Below, in pieces: positions 1 through 11,494 of a stretch of 64,000 nucleotides of DNA; within the stretch, counting starts at the first letter, position 1, and the number at the start of each line of letters is the position of its first letter. Under the pieces are notes generated by a model. That model ran no database searches. It was not told where the DNA came from and saw only the letters and a list, made by a program, of their open reading frames with translations. The DNA is taken from NCBI GenBank assembly GCA_007922195.1, contig ML681997.1:10648717-10712716 (forward strand). Direction: 5' to 3'. The DNA comes from Podocnemis expansa (lineage: Eukaryota > Chordata > Testudines > Podocnemididae). A program made the translations under genes and the position numbers.

Positions 1-1720
1 TTGACGAAGGCATTCAGATCCTCCAAGTGTTCTTGTGGGAGGAAGCTGCTGAAACTCCTCATAGCATCCTACATGTCTAAGGGAATCTTTTAACCAAGGC
101 CTGATTGCCAGGACCCCTCAGCTGAAAAACTGAAACTGAATAAGCTTTTTTTTTTTTTTTTTTTAAACCAGGAGGTTAAACCTTCTGGGACTCCTAGAGG
201 ACCCAGGGTGAATCAGGGCAGCTCGGGCCAGTGTGTCCCAGCAAGGTCAAGGACACGAATACGAAGGGGAAGAATATAATGGTGACCGGAGAGATTTCGC
301 ACCTCAGGTCAAATAGGGGGTCCTGGTCTCCCTCAAGGGGTGTGACCCTGATCCAGGTAGGTGGTGGCCTGGTGAAGGAGTTCAAGTGTGGTAGGGTCTT
401 CTCTGTGAGACCCTGGCCCCTGTTCATGGCTGTCGTCGGGAGAAGGGACAACCCTGCTACTGGGGTGCCCTCACCAGGGCCAAGGCACTGAGTAGGGATT
501 GCCCTTCTGAGCCCTCAGGAGGAAGCAGCTGGTTTCGAGTGCACCGTCGGGAAGATCCCAGTGCCACGGACTCTTCAGTAAGGGGCTGGGCCTGAGGAAT
601 GCACTCTCAGATCTCTCGCGGTGCCGAGGCAAGGGTGACAGCACCATAAGGGTTGGGGCCCATAGTTTCGCAATGGCGCCGGCCCAGGTAGTGAGTGGCT
701 CCTCCTGGTGCTGGGTAAAGTGGAGGGAGGAAAGAAGATGGACTTACCATTTGTTTTGGCAGCTTGTGGCGTATTCAGGAGCTGAAGGGCCTCTGCCACT
801 TCGAAGGCCTCTGGTGTGGAAGGCACCATGATAGGCTCCAGGCGTTCACCCTGGAGGGGAGGGCCAGACACAGTGCCAGCACTTCAGTGCTGGATTTGGC
901 CCCGAGTGTGCTTACCTGAGCTCTGCTGGGGAGTGGCATCGAGAGAGTCTTGTTGCTGACTGGCAAGTGGAACTGCTGCCAATTTAGAGGCTGATCACGG
1001 CTTTCATTCATAGCCATAGAGTGGTGCTGACGGGGTTCCAGTGCCCACCGAGCCCATGGTGCTGAGTTAGAGGCCGATTGCAGCTTTTATTAATAGCCGA
1101 AGAGCGGCACCGCGACAGTTCTGGTGTTGACTGCGCACACGGTCCCGGGTTAGAGGCCGATCGTGGCTGTATTCATCGCCGGAGAGTGGTGCCGAGACAG
1201 CTACGTGCCACAGCACACGGTAGCTCAGAAAGTCTTTAGCCCTAGCCCCAGCGTCGGCTGCGGGGCCTGTTCCTAGGCGTGTTATGCAGCCTTTGCTCCC
1301 TTTCTTCCCGAGTCCTTCATTTAAAAGACCTGCAAATAGAGCATACTACACCCGTGTTCAGGTTTCTGTTGGAAGGACACAGTAGGACCGCTGGTGAAGT
1401 CCGCAAACAGATCTTCCAGTGAAAAATACACGTAAAACAGAGCAAAGAGACAGGCCCTTGCATAAAGCAAGAACAGGCTGTTCTGTAACCGTCGCTGAGG
1501 GCGGAAAAAAAGGAACTGGGGAGGGGCAGGTTTGGGGCCATATATATGGCCAGGGGGTGGTGGCTGCTAGCCCTGTCCTGACAGGCGAAGGCTAAAAGAA
1601 GTTCCGGCCAATTGTGCACTGTGGCACGGTGACACCTAATACTGATGTATTCGAGCAGTGCTTGAAGAAGAACTGTGAGATTGTTGCCCTTTGAGCTCAC
1701 TGTTTCCTTTCCTTGTGCAG
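1..1720. repeat. Unclassified GC/CpG-rich repeat-like region
   Basis: No convincing protein is seen in either strand. The stretch is CpG-rich compared with its surroundings. It contains a 19-T run at 146-164, a three-unit 83-bp tandem (984-1232), a perfect palindrome GGCC-ATATATAT-GGCC at 1536-1551, and a module at about 1553-1680 that recurs at 24571-24714. The recurrence shows that at least the right part belongs to a dispersed element, perhaps an LTR-type one. The class is not established. Confidence 0.4.
984..1232. repeat. 83-bp tandem repeat, three units
   Basis: Units start at 984, 1067 and 1150, each with TTAGAGGC followed by a diverged GAT..GGCT..ATTNAT..GCC core and a GAGTGG/GAGCGG..GCCGAGACAG-like part. 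Both spacings are exactly 83 bp although the units have diverged clearly. Direct repeats of this size are common in the promoter part of LTRs, but no LTR ends are seen here. Confidence 0.75.
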
Positions 1721-3547
1721 CACTTTAGCTACCATGATAAGAGCTTTACAAACACCGAATAAGACAGATACACAAGCACTGCCATCTACTGGAAGACGCT
1801 TAGAGTATGCCAGGAGAAGGCAGACACAGAGGTAGGGATGAGGGAAGAAGATTCCAGACCTGGGAACCAATTGAAGTTTGTGAGCAAGACTATGTGTAAC
1901 CCATGGGCTTAAAGGAGGAGTGTTTCTTTAAGAGTTTTGCTGGTGTCTGAGTTGCTCTTGCTGTGTCGCTGTTGCTGGGCAGATTTAGCTGCCTAGACCC
2001 AGAAGTTCCAGCATGGTCTGTGTAGTTTGGAGCAGGCTCAGCAAGGTTTCCTGCCAGTGCAGTGGTCAGGGGTCTGAGATCAAGCAGCCAGGCCAGTTGC
2101 ATTGAGGAGAGTGCTGGTGCTCTGTGCAAGGGGAGAAGCTGAGCCAGGAACAGACAGCAGGCTGTTTTTCCCAACTCTGAGGCATTTTGCTTCAGGTCAG
2201 TAGCCTTGTTACCCCTCCAGCAGGGAAGTCTGGAGGCAGGGGGTACAGAGAAGCAACTATTGGGAAAAGAAGGGTGGTTGCCTTCTAACTTTATACTCTG
2301 GGTTATAGGCTTAGCTATAGTTCTTTTGTGTAATAAGGGGAAAGAGATAATTATATTTTGTTATTGTCAGAGATGTATTTTTCCTTTGTAACAGGGTTTT
2401 TTATATGTGTGTGTATATAAATGAGTGTGGACTGAGTAAGCTGTGTGGACAGCAGTGCTCCCAGCAGAGGAAGAAAGGTTTTCCAGGACTCATACAGAGG
2501 ATTTCTGCTGCCAAAGAGGAGGGAGATGCTGGCTTCTAGCACAAGCCTTTGGACTTGGTGATTTGAGACCATAACAGACTCATGTGGATACTGCTAAATA
2601 CCCACTATGTATTATAGATCTGTATACTAATAATTTCTTCTGCTTTCATAGAAGGTTTATAAAGTTAATGGTTAATATAGTATATTGCTTTTGTTTATTT
2701 TTTTATGAATTCTGAACAGTCTTCACTGTGAGCCCCTTTACAGACTAGATCCCGGCTCTCCAGCTGCTTTTTGCAGGTCTCTGCTTTCTGTGAGGCACTG
2801 GAGAGGGGCAGATAAATGACTTTGAGCCCACCCTAGCAGGTTACATATGCAGGGCTGTTTCCCCAGTCTATACCCTCTGAGATGAGACATTTCTTCGTTT
2901 AGCCATTTCACTCTTAATGCAGATGCGTGCAGGAAAGGAGAGGGGAAAAAAAAGGCCATTCTTTATTCAAAGCAGGGAGTTAATTTTTTTTTCTAGTGTT
3001 TATTTGTTTGGTTCCTCTTAAGCTAATGTTGAGAATTGGTTACTGTGCATACTCATGCTAGAATTCTACAACACTGTGCAATGCATAATTTGTTCAGAGT
3101 TAATGTTCCCTGCAAACTTTTAGCTTTCCCTATAGACTTTGTGATTTCCTCTCAGCACTCCTCCCTGTGCCTTGCACAGGCAGCTCAGGCTTTCCTCGTC
3201 AGTTCCTGTTGTCACCTGAGCTCCCCAGTCACCTAGGACTAATAGTGGGAGAATGATTATATTGTGTTAATTTGACAAATCAAATGTGCAGAATTTTGCA
3301 GAACTTTTAACATATGTGCACAGAATTTCCCTAGGAATAAATTTAGAAATGATTACGGTTCCTCACAATCTTAGACCTACTTCTTCACTATGCATAAGTC
3401 ACGAGAGGAATGTGCCAACATATTTAGTTGAAAAGTGCAAGGGTCTGATTTAAGTTGTTTTGTTAGAATGAATATTTGAGAACCACAGGTTATGATGCTC
3501 GTGGAGTAATGGTCTAGAGTTTGGCATTTTCAGAAGTGTCTGTATAG
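1721..3547. other. No recognisable gene or repeat
   Basis: AT-balanced sequence with only chance open frames, all under 100 codons and without splice context. There is a short TG/TA-rich tract near 2400-2420. Nothing else supportable is seen. Confidence 0.5.
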
Positions 3548-3736
3548 CACGGTGGTTCTCAAACTTTTTTTCTCAGGACCCAGCTGGAAAAAATCATTTA
3601 TGCCCATGACTCAACAATTATATCTTTCAGCAATGCATTTCAGACTTTTGGTAGCGACAGCAGGGGACGCCGCAACCCAATGCCTGAGGGTTTGCGACCC
3701 GGTACTCGGTCCTGACCCACGGTTTGAAAACCACGG
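3548..3736. mobile_element. hAT-type MITE, family A
   Basis: The left end reads GTGGTTCTCAAACTTTTTTT and the right end GGTTTGAAAACCAC, an imperfect terminal inverted repeat. The interior matches a second copy at 6595-6780 along its whole length (AATTATATCTTTCAGCAATG against AATTACATCTTTGAGCAATG). It is non-coding. The terminal motif CAGTGGTTCTCAAAC is typical of hAT non-autonomous elements. Confidence 0.8.
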
Positions 3737-3899
3737 CTCTAAGAGACTTAAGAGTCTAAGGGCTTGTCTATGCTGAAAACACTGCAGCTGTATGGAACAT
3801 AAAAGCAGTGATACCTGGGAAGAGTCATAGCAATTTAGTGGGGTTGGGGAGGTGGAACCCTACATCTTGTTTCATTTTTTGGGCAACTGGGATTTGGAG

Positions 3900-4394
3900 C
3901 AGTGTTCCCTCTAAGCTACTGATGCAGCTAAGCAAGTTGTGTTGTTTGCTGCCCAGCAGTTTGTGGGGCTAACTGCCCTGGTCCCCCCCCCGAGCTGACC
4001 CAATCCCTTCCTTCCACCCTAATCCACCCACTTGCTCTCGCAGTCCTCTCACCCCCAGCCAGCCTGACCCTGTCTTTCCCCCACCCCCATGTCCTTTTCC
4101 TGCTGGATGCCTGACTGTCCCCAATCCACCCCTTAGGCCCCCTTACCAGGCTGCCAGAGCGGAGTGGCCAGGCCACAGGCTGCTCCTCCTGCCCTGAGCA
4201 TGTTCTGCCTGAGCATGCTCAGTGAGGGACTTTTAAAAGGTCTCAGCTTAGGGGAAGCTCTCTGCCAGCTGGAAGACTTTGTCTTCCAGCCAAGTAGTGG
4301 CTGCTTCTGCTGGCTGTGCGTGGCCGACATTGTTCCCTGCATAAGTGAGTGGCAAGGGCTGTGCACCCATCTGTGCAGCTTACAGGGAACATTG
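3900..4394. mobile_element. hAT-type MITE, family B (CAGTGTTCCCTCTAAG ends)
   Basis: The ends CAGTGTTCCCTCTAAGCT and AGCTTACAGGGAACATTG are inverted repeats. They are flanked by ATTTGGAG (3892-3899) and GTTTGGAG (4395-4402), an 8-bp target duplication with one mismatch. The interior is C-rich and non-coding. A second family member lies at 21976-22400. Confidence 0.85.
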
Positions 4395-5224
4395 GTTTGG
4401 AGCCAACTCCAAGCTGACTTGCATCCACAAGCAGAAAGTCATGTACTTCCCAGATTTCTGTCTTCCACTTAGTAACAGCTTCTCCCCAGAGATTTTCAAG
4501 CTGTAGGGTGCACCTCTTAGGGGATGTGTGGAGGAACATTGATGGGGGGGAGGGGTGTACCACAAGTGGCAACACCCTGTGGCTCACTCTGATGATGCCA
4601 GCAGGGATTTCCCAGTACTCACCTAAATTCTGCCAGCTTCCCAGTGACCAACTAGTTGCCTGCCGTATTGCCAATTTAGTTATTTTCCAACCTCCCTCAC
4701 CCAGTAAATTCAAATACCCCCTTATTTTCAATTCCTGGGTAAGCACTATATATCAGCTGGCTTTGGGGGGTGGGGGCAACACCACTGCTATCCCCAATTC
4801 ACCTCAGAGGCAAGGCTCAGGACTTTGGGACAGACTGGATGGCCACTGAGGTGAGTCAGGGTGGAATGGGGGCACCCTTGCTGAACCCTGCCACATGAAG
4901 CCAGCCTGAATTACCCCAAATATTACTCCACGCCCCCTACAGGGATGTGCCCCACAGTTTGAAAACCTCTGTTCTAGATCCAGAGGTGATGTGTGAGATG
5001 GGCACTTGCCAACCCTAATCTTTAAATTTTGCCTCCCCTCCTCTATCAACAGTTAAGCATGTTTTCTGTCCCCTAGTGCTCTGCTCTGCATCTCCTGCAT
5101 GATTTATTGCACCCTTCCCTGGTGACTTGGGACACTGGAGTCACTGGGTGAGTGAGCTGCCTTGAATTGGCACCTTCAATATTTTTCTTTTCACAAGCAC
5201 TGAGTCAGTGTGTAAAACAGAAAC
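4395..5224. other. Mostly unrecognised; one MITE end relic
   Basis: No exon-like signal. At 4955-4971 the sequence CAGTTTGAAAACCTCTG is a decayed right end of a family A hAT MITE; its left end was not found. Confidence 0.5.
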
Positions 5225-5339
5225 TTTAATAAAAATCAAGGAGTCTTGTGGCACTTAAAAAGTAACAAATTTATTTATTGCATGAGCTCTCATGGGAGAA
5301 AATCCCACTTCAGCTGCCCCTTTGGAATTTAATAAAAAT
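5225..5339 (-). mobile_element. Short Penelope-tail insertion with 12-bp TSD
   Basis: A 91-bp insert (5237-5327) sits between two perfect copies of TTTAATAAAAAT (5225-5236, 5328-5339). It carries the reverse complement of the PLE tail (AGGAGTC..GTGGCACTT.., TTTATTTATTGCATGAGC, then the ribozyme stem II part). It ends in CAGCTGCCCCTTTGGAA, the opposite-orientation tail terminus. The CTGATGA box is missing, so it cannot be a ribozyme. Confidence 0.85.
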
Positions 5340-6594
5340 GTGAAGGTAACCGGGCATTGACTTGGGAAAACACTGGAAGCATGATTCAGAAGTGTAAAAC
5401 CATGAGCAAAATGCTCACCCCCAACTATGTTGGGCAGTGCCCTTTGCCTCAGGTTCTCACCTTACAGTCAAAAAGTCCAATCAACAAGATTTCCTTCAAC
5501 ATGCCCCTCTTCTCTTCTTCCAGTGCACCCCACTCACAGTTGTTATCCTTAATCATTGAAGACCCAGAGTTCAGAGGTGCATTTGTGTGGTTTACCTCAC
5601 CCGATAGGGGTCCAACGGAAATGAGCAAGGCACCTCAGCATTCTTTGCTGTTGCTTGTTCCACCAGCCGCTCACTCTACTCAGGTGTTTGCCTGTTGCTC
5701 ATCTGCCACTGCCATCTCCTGTGACTACTGAAGTGCCTTGAGGTGCTGTCACTAGACAGTTCTCTATGATTTCAGCTATTGCGGGGCAGTCTCTTTCACC
5801 AGAAGCAATGTTTCCTCTTAGGTCTGATCAGTGATTTCAGCTGTGGTGATCCACAACAAAAGACTCAAATGAGTCTTAGTCAGGTGCTGCCATTATGCAG
5901 TTGAGAGAGAGAGGGTCCAGGACCCTCAGGCAAGGCCCGCACTACCAGGTAGAATCATCACTCCCCAACTTTTCTCATCTTCACTGGGTGTTAGCACTCC
6001 TACCTCTGCTTACCAAGTGCAATTCAGTTGAGAGGGAACCCTTCAATCAAGGCATGCCAAGCACAGTTCTGTTTCCCTTGATTCACGCAAGGATAACACT
6101 TTATTACTCTTGCACCCAGTAACAAAGTGGTTTACAGGCTAACACCTGCCAAAAGTGGTCATTTGGGCAAAGCAGCTCCATCATGTTGGTTCCTAAAGTG
6201 TTCTTCTCCAGCTCATCACTAGATGTCAGGGGAGAGCTCGCTCAGACTCTATTACAGAGTATTACACAGACCTTAATTTCACACAGATTGCTGCATCAGG
6301 CCCATAGTTTCTGGTTGGGCTGCAGTTTGTTTATAAAGAGTCAAAAGCAACTTTTCTGAAATCAATGGGTCAACTTATATAGTATCATGTTAGTCAGCTA
6401 ATGTAAAGGTACCAGAGTCTGACTCATAGTAAATTACTACAAGCTATGAGTAAAGGTGGCATACATAACTTGATTATACATTGGTGCAGGCACTGTATCC
6501 TTGGGGCAGGCACTATGTCTCCTTCCCCATTCTACACAGAGCTGTTCTGTATAGCAGTGACCAGAGCTCTGGCACTCAGGTTGACAGTTCAGAG
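5340..6594. other. No recognisable gene; possible old retroelement
   Basis: Moderately GC-rich, with pyrimidine-rich tracts and only chance ORFs. The composition and the repeated GATTTCAGCT motif (5769, 5832) suggest a decayed repeat, but no ends or coding motifs were found. Confidence 0.35.
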
Positions 6595-6780
6595 CAGTGG
6601 TTTTCAAACTTTTTATCTCAAGACCGAGTTTAAAAAAACATTTATGCTCATGACCTTACAATTACATCTTTGAGCAATGTATTGCAGTCTCTTGGCAGCA
6701 GTAGCAGGGGGCACTGTGACTCGCTACCTGACAGTCTGCAACCCCCTACCGGGTCCCAACCCATGGTTTGAAAACCACTG
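6595..6780. mobile_element. hAT-type MITE, family A, second copy
   Basis: It starts CAGTGGTTTTCAAACTTTTT and ends GGTTTGAAAACCACTG, a near-perfect terminal inverted repeat. The flanks GTTCAGAG (6587-6594) and GTTTAGAT (6781-6788) agree at 6 of 8 positions, as expected for an old 8-bp target duplication. Same orientation as the copy at 3548-3736. Confidence 0.88.
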
Positions 6781-8218
6781 GTTTAGATTTTGCTGGAAAT
6801 CATATGTAATTCATTGTGATCTGTACCTGAAAGCTGCCACATCAAGCAGAGTGCAATAATATAATATTGGTAAGTAATTGTAATATGATCCCAGAGTAAG
6901 GAATGGGAGTTATTTTTTAATCTCAATAATGTGTTCTGTTGTTTGTGTTTGCAGGTCACACAGTATGTTGGCAAGCAAGGGTTGTGCTTGAATTTGTCAA
7001 CTGAGCCTTGACATTAATGGAAAAGAAAAAGAAAGTGGACTGGAAAAAGAAATTTTTAATCAGTGCATTCCTGGGTTACCTGCTAGGAGGCTGCCCTGAG
7101 CATGAAGATATGGTCTGCTCACACAAAAGTGATGTGGTAGCAGCTTGCTGCTTTCTTTGTTCACGTGAATAAGAGTACAGTATCATTACACAGAGATTTA
7201 TTGCTGTATGTTCATGGTATGAGAAATGCCTACATGCCTGCTTCTTTGAAAACAGAGAATGCAGACATACTGTGTCTGGTATGTCAGACAGTTGCTCTTG
7301 TGTCACCTGTATGGAGCCAGTTGGCAACTCTCCTGAGTTCCCATTATTTGTTTTACCAGCTGATTTTTAGTACCAGCTATCCCTTCCTCAGGGAGGCAGT
7401 TCAGTGAATGCCATTTCAGTGACCTACATCTGTGTGACAAAATGGGAATTTTTTGTAATATTTTATGAAAGTCCAGTTTGTGCCTCAGTTTCCCAATATG
7501 CTGCACTGGTACCTAGTGGGGTGGGAAAGGATTGTTTGGGGTCATGGTGGACTAAAACACAGGTTTGAATAGTGCCCATCTGTCTGGGCATTAGGCCTCA
7601 TGGCATTATATCATCTGAGAAAACAACGGCAAATCTAGCTGCCTGGACTTTGACTCCAAGCACTCAACAAGCAAGAGGGATATGGATTTCTCCACCTGTC
7701 TTTAGGGATGCTGAGCAGCATGTCCCCAGTTCCAGAGAAAAAGAACTGGAGAAGTATGAGGCAGGGGATAAGAGCTGGCTGCTGGAAGGAATCAGGGATC
7801 TTTCTTGGTGTCTGACAAAGGAAGACAAATGGAGAGACAGACAGACAGCTTGAACAGAGGGGTTCACTACAGCTTGCTGGGCTCTGGGCTGTGCAGAATG
7901 GACTATGCTTTACCCTTCATTTCTCTAGATTATCCTAAGGTCTTCCTACGTTAATGAGTAAACCCTGCTGGTTTGACAACGCTGTGAGTGTCACTGGAAA
8001 CACTTGGTGAGGTGCACTAATCCCTAAAGAGTGCATAAGGCTTCATCAGGGGGTCTGTGTTGGTGGGACTGGCTGAACTGAGCTCACGGAGTGCAGCAAG
8101 GGTGCTGTAGGCCCTGAGGTCCAGTCCTAAGAGGTGATAAAGCCATGTGGTTTACGGTGGAGAAAGAACAAGACCCCTAGGAGCTCTGGTGCACTGTTCC
8201 AAAGCTGGGACTTTAGCA
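6781..8218. other. No recognisable gene or repeat
   Basis: Open frames are short and lack splice signals in a sensible arrangement. There is a short GACAGACAGACAGAC run near 7838-7852. The rest appears unique. Confidence 0.45.
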
Positions 8219-8378
8219 AGAGTTGTAATGTTGTGATCTGGCGCCCAGAGCACGTTCCAATCGGAACGTGCCACTTGCCATTAGCAGTGCTTGGGGCCAG
8301 CACTGTGAAATGAGCCCTTTGACCTGCTTTAGTGCACCCGGGGCAAAGTCCCATCAGCCCCGCTGTTGTTATAGCCCT
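8219..8378. mobile_element. hAT-type MITE, family C
   Basis: The interior is collinear with the element at 28425-28601, including GCAGTGCTTGGGGCCAGCAC against the GGCACTTGGGGCCAGCACTG stretch there. The flanks CTTTAGCA and GTTTAGCA differ at one position, consistent with an 8-bp duplication. The ends are GAGTTGTAATG and TTATAGCCCTG. It holds a local palindrome GCACGTTCCAATCGGAACGTGC at about 8250-8271. Confidence 0.7.
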
Positions 8379-8386
8379 GTTTAGCA

Positions 8387-9640
8387 TCAGTTCTGTGGAT
8401 CCATGACAATCTGATATCTAGGGAGCTAAAGAAGAACATAAGGCATGAAAATGCGACCCTGCAGACATACCCCACCTGAGTGGTATGCATTACTTGCTGC
8501 AACACCATTCACATTTGCCCCTTATTAGTTCTCCTTCTATGTACTGCATAACAAGGAAGTAGCTGTAGTTGCAGAGAGAGATCTTTCCTTGTTGTTTTCT
8601 ATGCACAAGCCTGGCTTTTTTCTGCAGTATGTTTTAGGTTATTTGTCTAGAGGGGTCAACCAAAACGAAAAGGAAAAAAAAAAAAAAAAGAAAAATATTA
8701 TTAGTAAAATCATTCTATCATTCCTGTACCCAGTGCAAGAACCTGTGACGATCTGGGAACTGTTGATGAATATAATCAAATAATTTGCTCCTGAAAGAAA
8801 ACATCCTGGTGGAAATCTTTACAAGAACTATCCATTCACTGTTTTGCTTTATGCATTTCAGTGGATCCTCATTCAGGGGAGGTGTAGGGGTTGTGTTAGG
8901 GAAATCCCTTGTTGATCATCTTCACCTCCAGTAACACAGTCACTGCCTTCTTAGATGAGGAGGGTTGGATAGGAATAGTTTTAGAGTCCATACTGTTGCT
9001 TCATCAGCTAAAAGGAACATTGTGAAATACCGGACTGCTTTGGGAAAGTCTGTGTTACCTATTCCCTGCCAGCCTAGAAAACATGAGTCATGTATGAATA
9101 TTTATATCCTACATATATATAGCATAGTTGTTAGTCTTGAACAATTATTCGGTATTGAATTAGAATCAGAAATTAGTAAATCCAAACTGATACTTTCATA
9201 AGCTTGGACTTGTAATTAATTCTCTTATCCAAAAATCAACATTTTGCAGCTTCTCAGTTTTCAGTTCTAAAGTGATCAGTCGGGGCACATTATTGCTTTG
9301 TTAAAAACTGAATGGATTCAGGTTGCATAAAATCTTTTAAATCATATCAGAATCAATTCAATTTAAAGAGGTTTTTGATTAGGCAGAATAGAAATTAAGA
9401 AAAGTAAAGTATCGGATGCTATCTATCCTTCACCTACGTTACTCCTGGCAAATGACTGGTAAATGTTTCCATCTGAAACAAATCATTGCAAAACTATTAA
9501 ATTTCAAGACTAAATATGACAACTTTTTCAGATAGATTTACTGAGGATGTTTCCTGCATGTGGTACATTATAACATCCAATGAAAGAACCCCCATAACGC
9601 AGTTGTCAAGGCAGAGTGAAGACAATAACAAACCTATTGG
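8387..9640. other. No recognisable gene or repeat
   Basis: AT-rich sequence with an A-rich tract at about 8670-8690 and a TATATATA stretch near 9112. There is no coherent coding frame. Confidence 0.45.
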
Positions 9641-9744
9641 CTTTTGTAGATGTGTAAGGAGGCAACACGGCCACCCCCAGGCGAGGCAACATGGCTGCTG
9701 GAAACCTGTCTGTCAAAGTGGAGCTCAAGGGGTGGGACAGCAAG

Positions 9745-9751
9745 TATAAAA
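9745..9751 (+). promoter_or_regulatory. TATA box of the compact unit
   Basis: TATAAAA lies about 28 bp upstream of a CACTTCAG initiator-like motif, with GC-rich sequence around it. It is placed correctly for the open frame that follows. Confidence 0.45.
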
Positions 9752-10583
9752 AGCCAGGCGAGGGAGCTCACTTCAGCCCTGGCCACTGAAGGGGAAGGAT
9801 GGCTGACACCCAGGTGCTCAGCCCCAGCTGTCCCTCAGGTGGAAGGAGCGCCTGCCTGCCCGCTGGTCTCCACCCCTGTACCACAAGGACTGGCTTGGAT
9901 CCCCTATGGCAGAGGGCCCTGAGAAGGGGCCCGCTTCCCTTGGGGATGGCGGGCTGGGAGGAGAGCTGGAGTCAGGGATCCTCAAGTTTTCTCCTGAAGG
10001 CTCAGCCTTCCATGGGCCAGCCAGGACACCGCCTTCCTGCAACTTGGAGGAACTGCTGCTTGCCGTGCAAGAAGCCAACCCCCCAACGGGCCAGGACCTG
10101 GAGGAGTTGCCCCTTGCCCCAGACTAAGTGAAGTGCCCCAAGTTACCCCCACTGGAAGAGATGGAGGTCCCATTGGACCTGCCTGACTTACCCCCCACCA
10201 GATGAAATGGAGGGCTTCTGCTCCTTGCCCCTTAGCAACTACCTAGAGGACTTTGTCAAAGGGGCTGAACAGGTACTACTGGGAGAGGGGAAAGACAGTA
10301 GCCCAGGGGAATTATGCCCCACACTGTGGTCAGCATGTTGCGGCCAGATCCCCACTGACCCTGTGGTCAAATACCCAGCCTCTGTCAGGGCCCTGGGCTG
10401 GGACACAGTGGAGTAGGGTGGGCCTGTGTCCCCCTCTTTCTCTCCCCTTCCCCTAGACAGTGCTTCCTGTGGGGCGGTGCACCCCAAGTGCGAAGACCCA
10501 GTTGCTATTTCGACTGGTACACCCTCTAACCCCAGAACTTGTTGTTGGGAGCCGTGCGAGAAGGGTCCTGGACTATTATTAAA
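9745..10583 (+). pseudogene. Compact intronless unit with broken acidic/proline-rich ORF
   Basis: A TATA box (TATAAAA, 9745-9751) is followed by an open frame from the ATG at 9906 to a TAA at 10125-10127. The frame codes for a proline- and glutamate-rich polypeptide with a leucine-rich acidic stretch (NLEELLLAVQEANPP). Acidic coding character of the same kind continues past the stop (PLEEMEVPLDLPDLPP). It then moves to another frame after a C-run near 10190-10197 (NYLEDFVKGAEQVLLGEG), ending at 10416. ATTAAA at 10578-10583 could be the poly(A) signal. Three signs agree: promoter, ORF and poly(A) site in line, no introns, and one stop plus one shift. I do not recognise the protein. It may be a processed retrogene, an ORF carried by an LTR element, or coincidence. 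The sequence from 9651 is also LTR-like in starting TGTGTAAGGAGGC. Confidence 0.4.
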
Positions 10584-10985
10584 GAGTCCTGCTGTAAGGC
10601 TTTAGACTATTTGTTTGTCCAACCAAGGGGCCGAGACATACTGCTTTCCCTTGTCTCTCCCTGAAAGGGAACAAGACTAGAGACAAACTTTGATCCACCC
10701 AGTCTAGGTGGATAGGGCTCGCCTGGATGAGGCCAGGTGACCTCGTCTACATTGGGCTTGCCTGGACAAGGTGACTTTGATTACAAGATGTAATGTTTAA
10801 ATTTTAATATGGCATCCATGAAGCTGGACTTCTGTGTCTAAAAGGCAGTAACAGCCAATTTGACTTTTACAGTGATCTGGCGCTGCTCAACACTCTGGGT
10901 GTAAATACTTCAGAAGTTCATAGCTTACTGTACAAAGAAACTCATGCTCATTTAGGTTACAGATACAAATTCACAGAGACACAGA
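10584..10985. other. Downstream flank of the compact unit
   Basis: The first 200 bp contain two related copies of a GGGCTYGCCTGGA motif (about 10717 and 10754). These may belong to the same element as the unit before it. Nothing further is recognised. Confidence 0.35.
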
Positions 10986-11494
10986 AGGTATGTCCACACA
11001 TATCTTTTAAATTGAAATAACACTGGTTATTTTGATTTAAAAAAGATTAGGTCCACACAACGTTTTCTTGTTTCGAAATGACGACCTCCATAATTTCAAA
11101 ACAAAAGACAGTATTTCAAAATAGCTTAAACCTACTTTAATTCGAATCGTCTGTTATTTTGACATAGTTATTTCGAAATAACGCTGTTAGGACATGTTAT
11201 TTTGAAATAACCATTATTTCGAAATAACACTTTTGCCCTTCTCCTTCCTAGGGTGCCCTCCTTTTTGTATATATTGGGTGGGGACATGGCCCAGTGAGGG
11301 GGCCATATTGCCACACCTCTGATGGTGCCCCTCTCCTGATTCAAAATAGCAAGTCCTGTGTCTGGACTTGCTATTTCAATTTGAGGATTTTTGCTTATTT
11401 TGATTTAAGTTCATTCGAATTAAGGATTTTATTTTGAATTCACTTATTCTGATTTAACTTAAATCGAAATAAGCATGTACGTGTGGACATAGCT
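10986..11494. mobile_element. Harbinger-like MITE rich in TTTCGAAATAA palindromes
   Basis: The ends AGGTATGTCCACACATAT and GTACGTGTGGACATAGCT form a terminal inverted repeat. The interior is packed with near-palindromes of the type TTATTTCGAAATAAC and with AATTCGAATT motifs, around a GC-richer centre (11235-11340). It is non-coding. The ends resemble the GGGTATGTCTACAC family elsewhere in the window; superfamily is inferred. Confidence 0.75.

Noticed and set aside
1536..1551. GGCC-ATATATAT-GGCC as a CArG box
   Set aside because: A CArG box needs six A/T bases between CC and GG; here there are eight. Listed only as a palindrome.
4164..4746. Overlapping frames of 102-167 codons on both strands
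   Set aside because: They overlap the family B MITE and its flank, and read through its terminal repeat.
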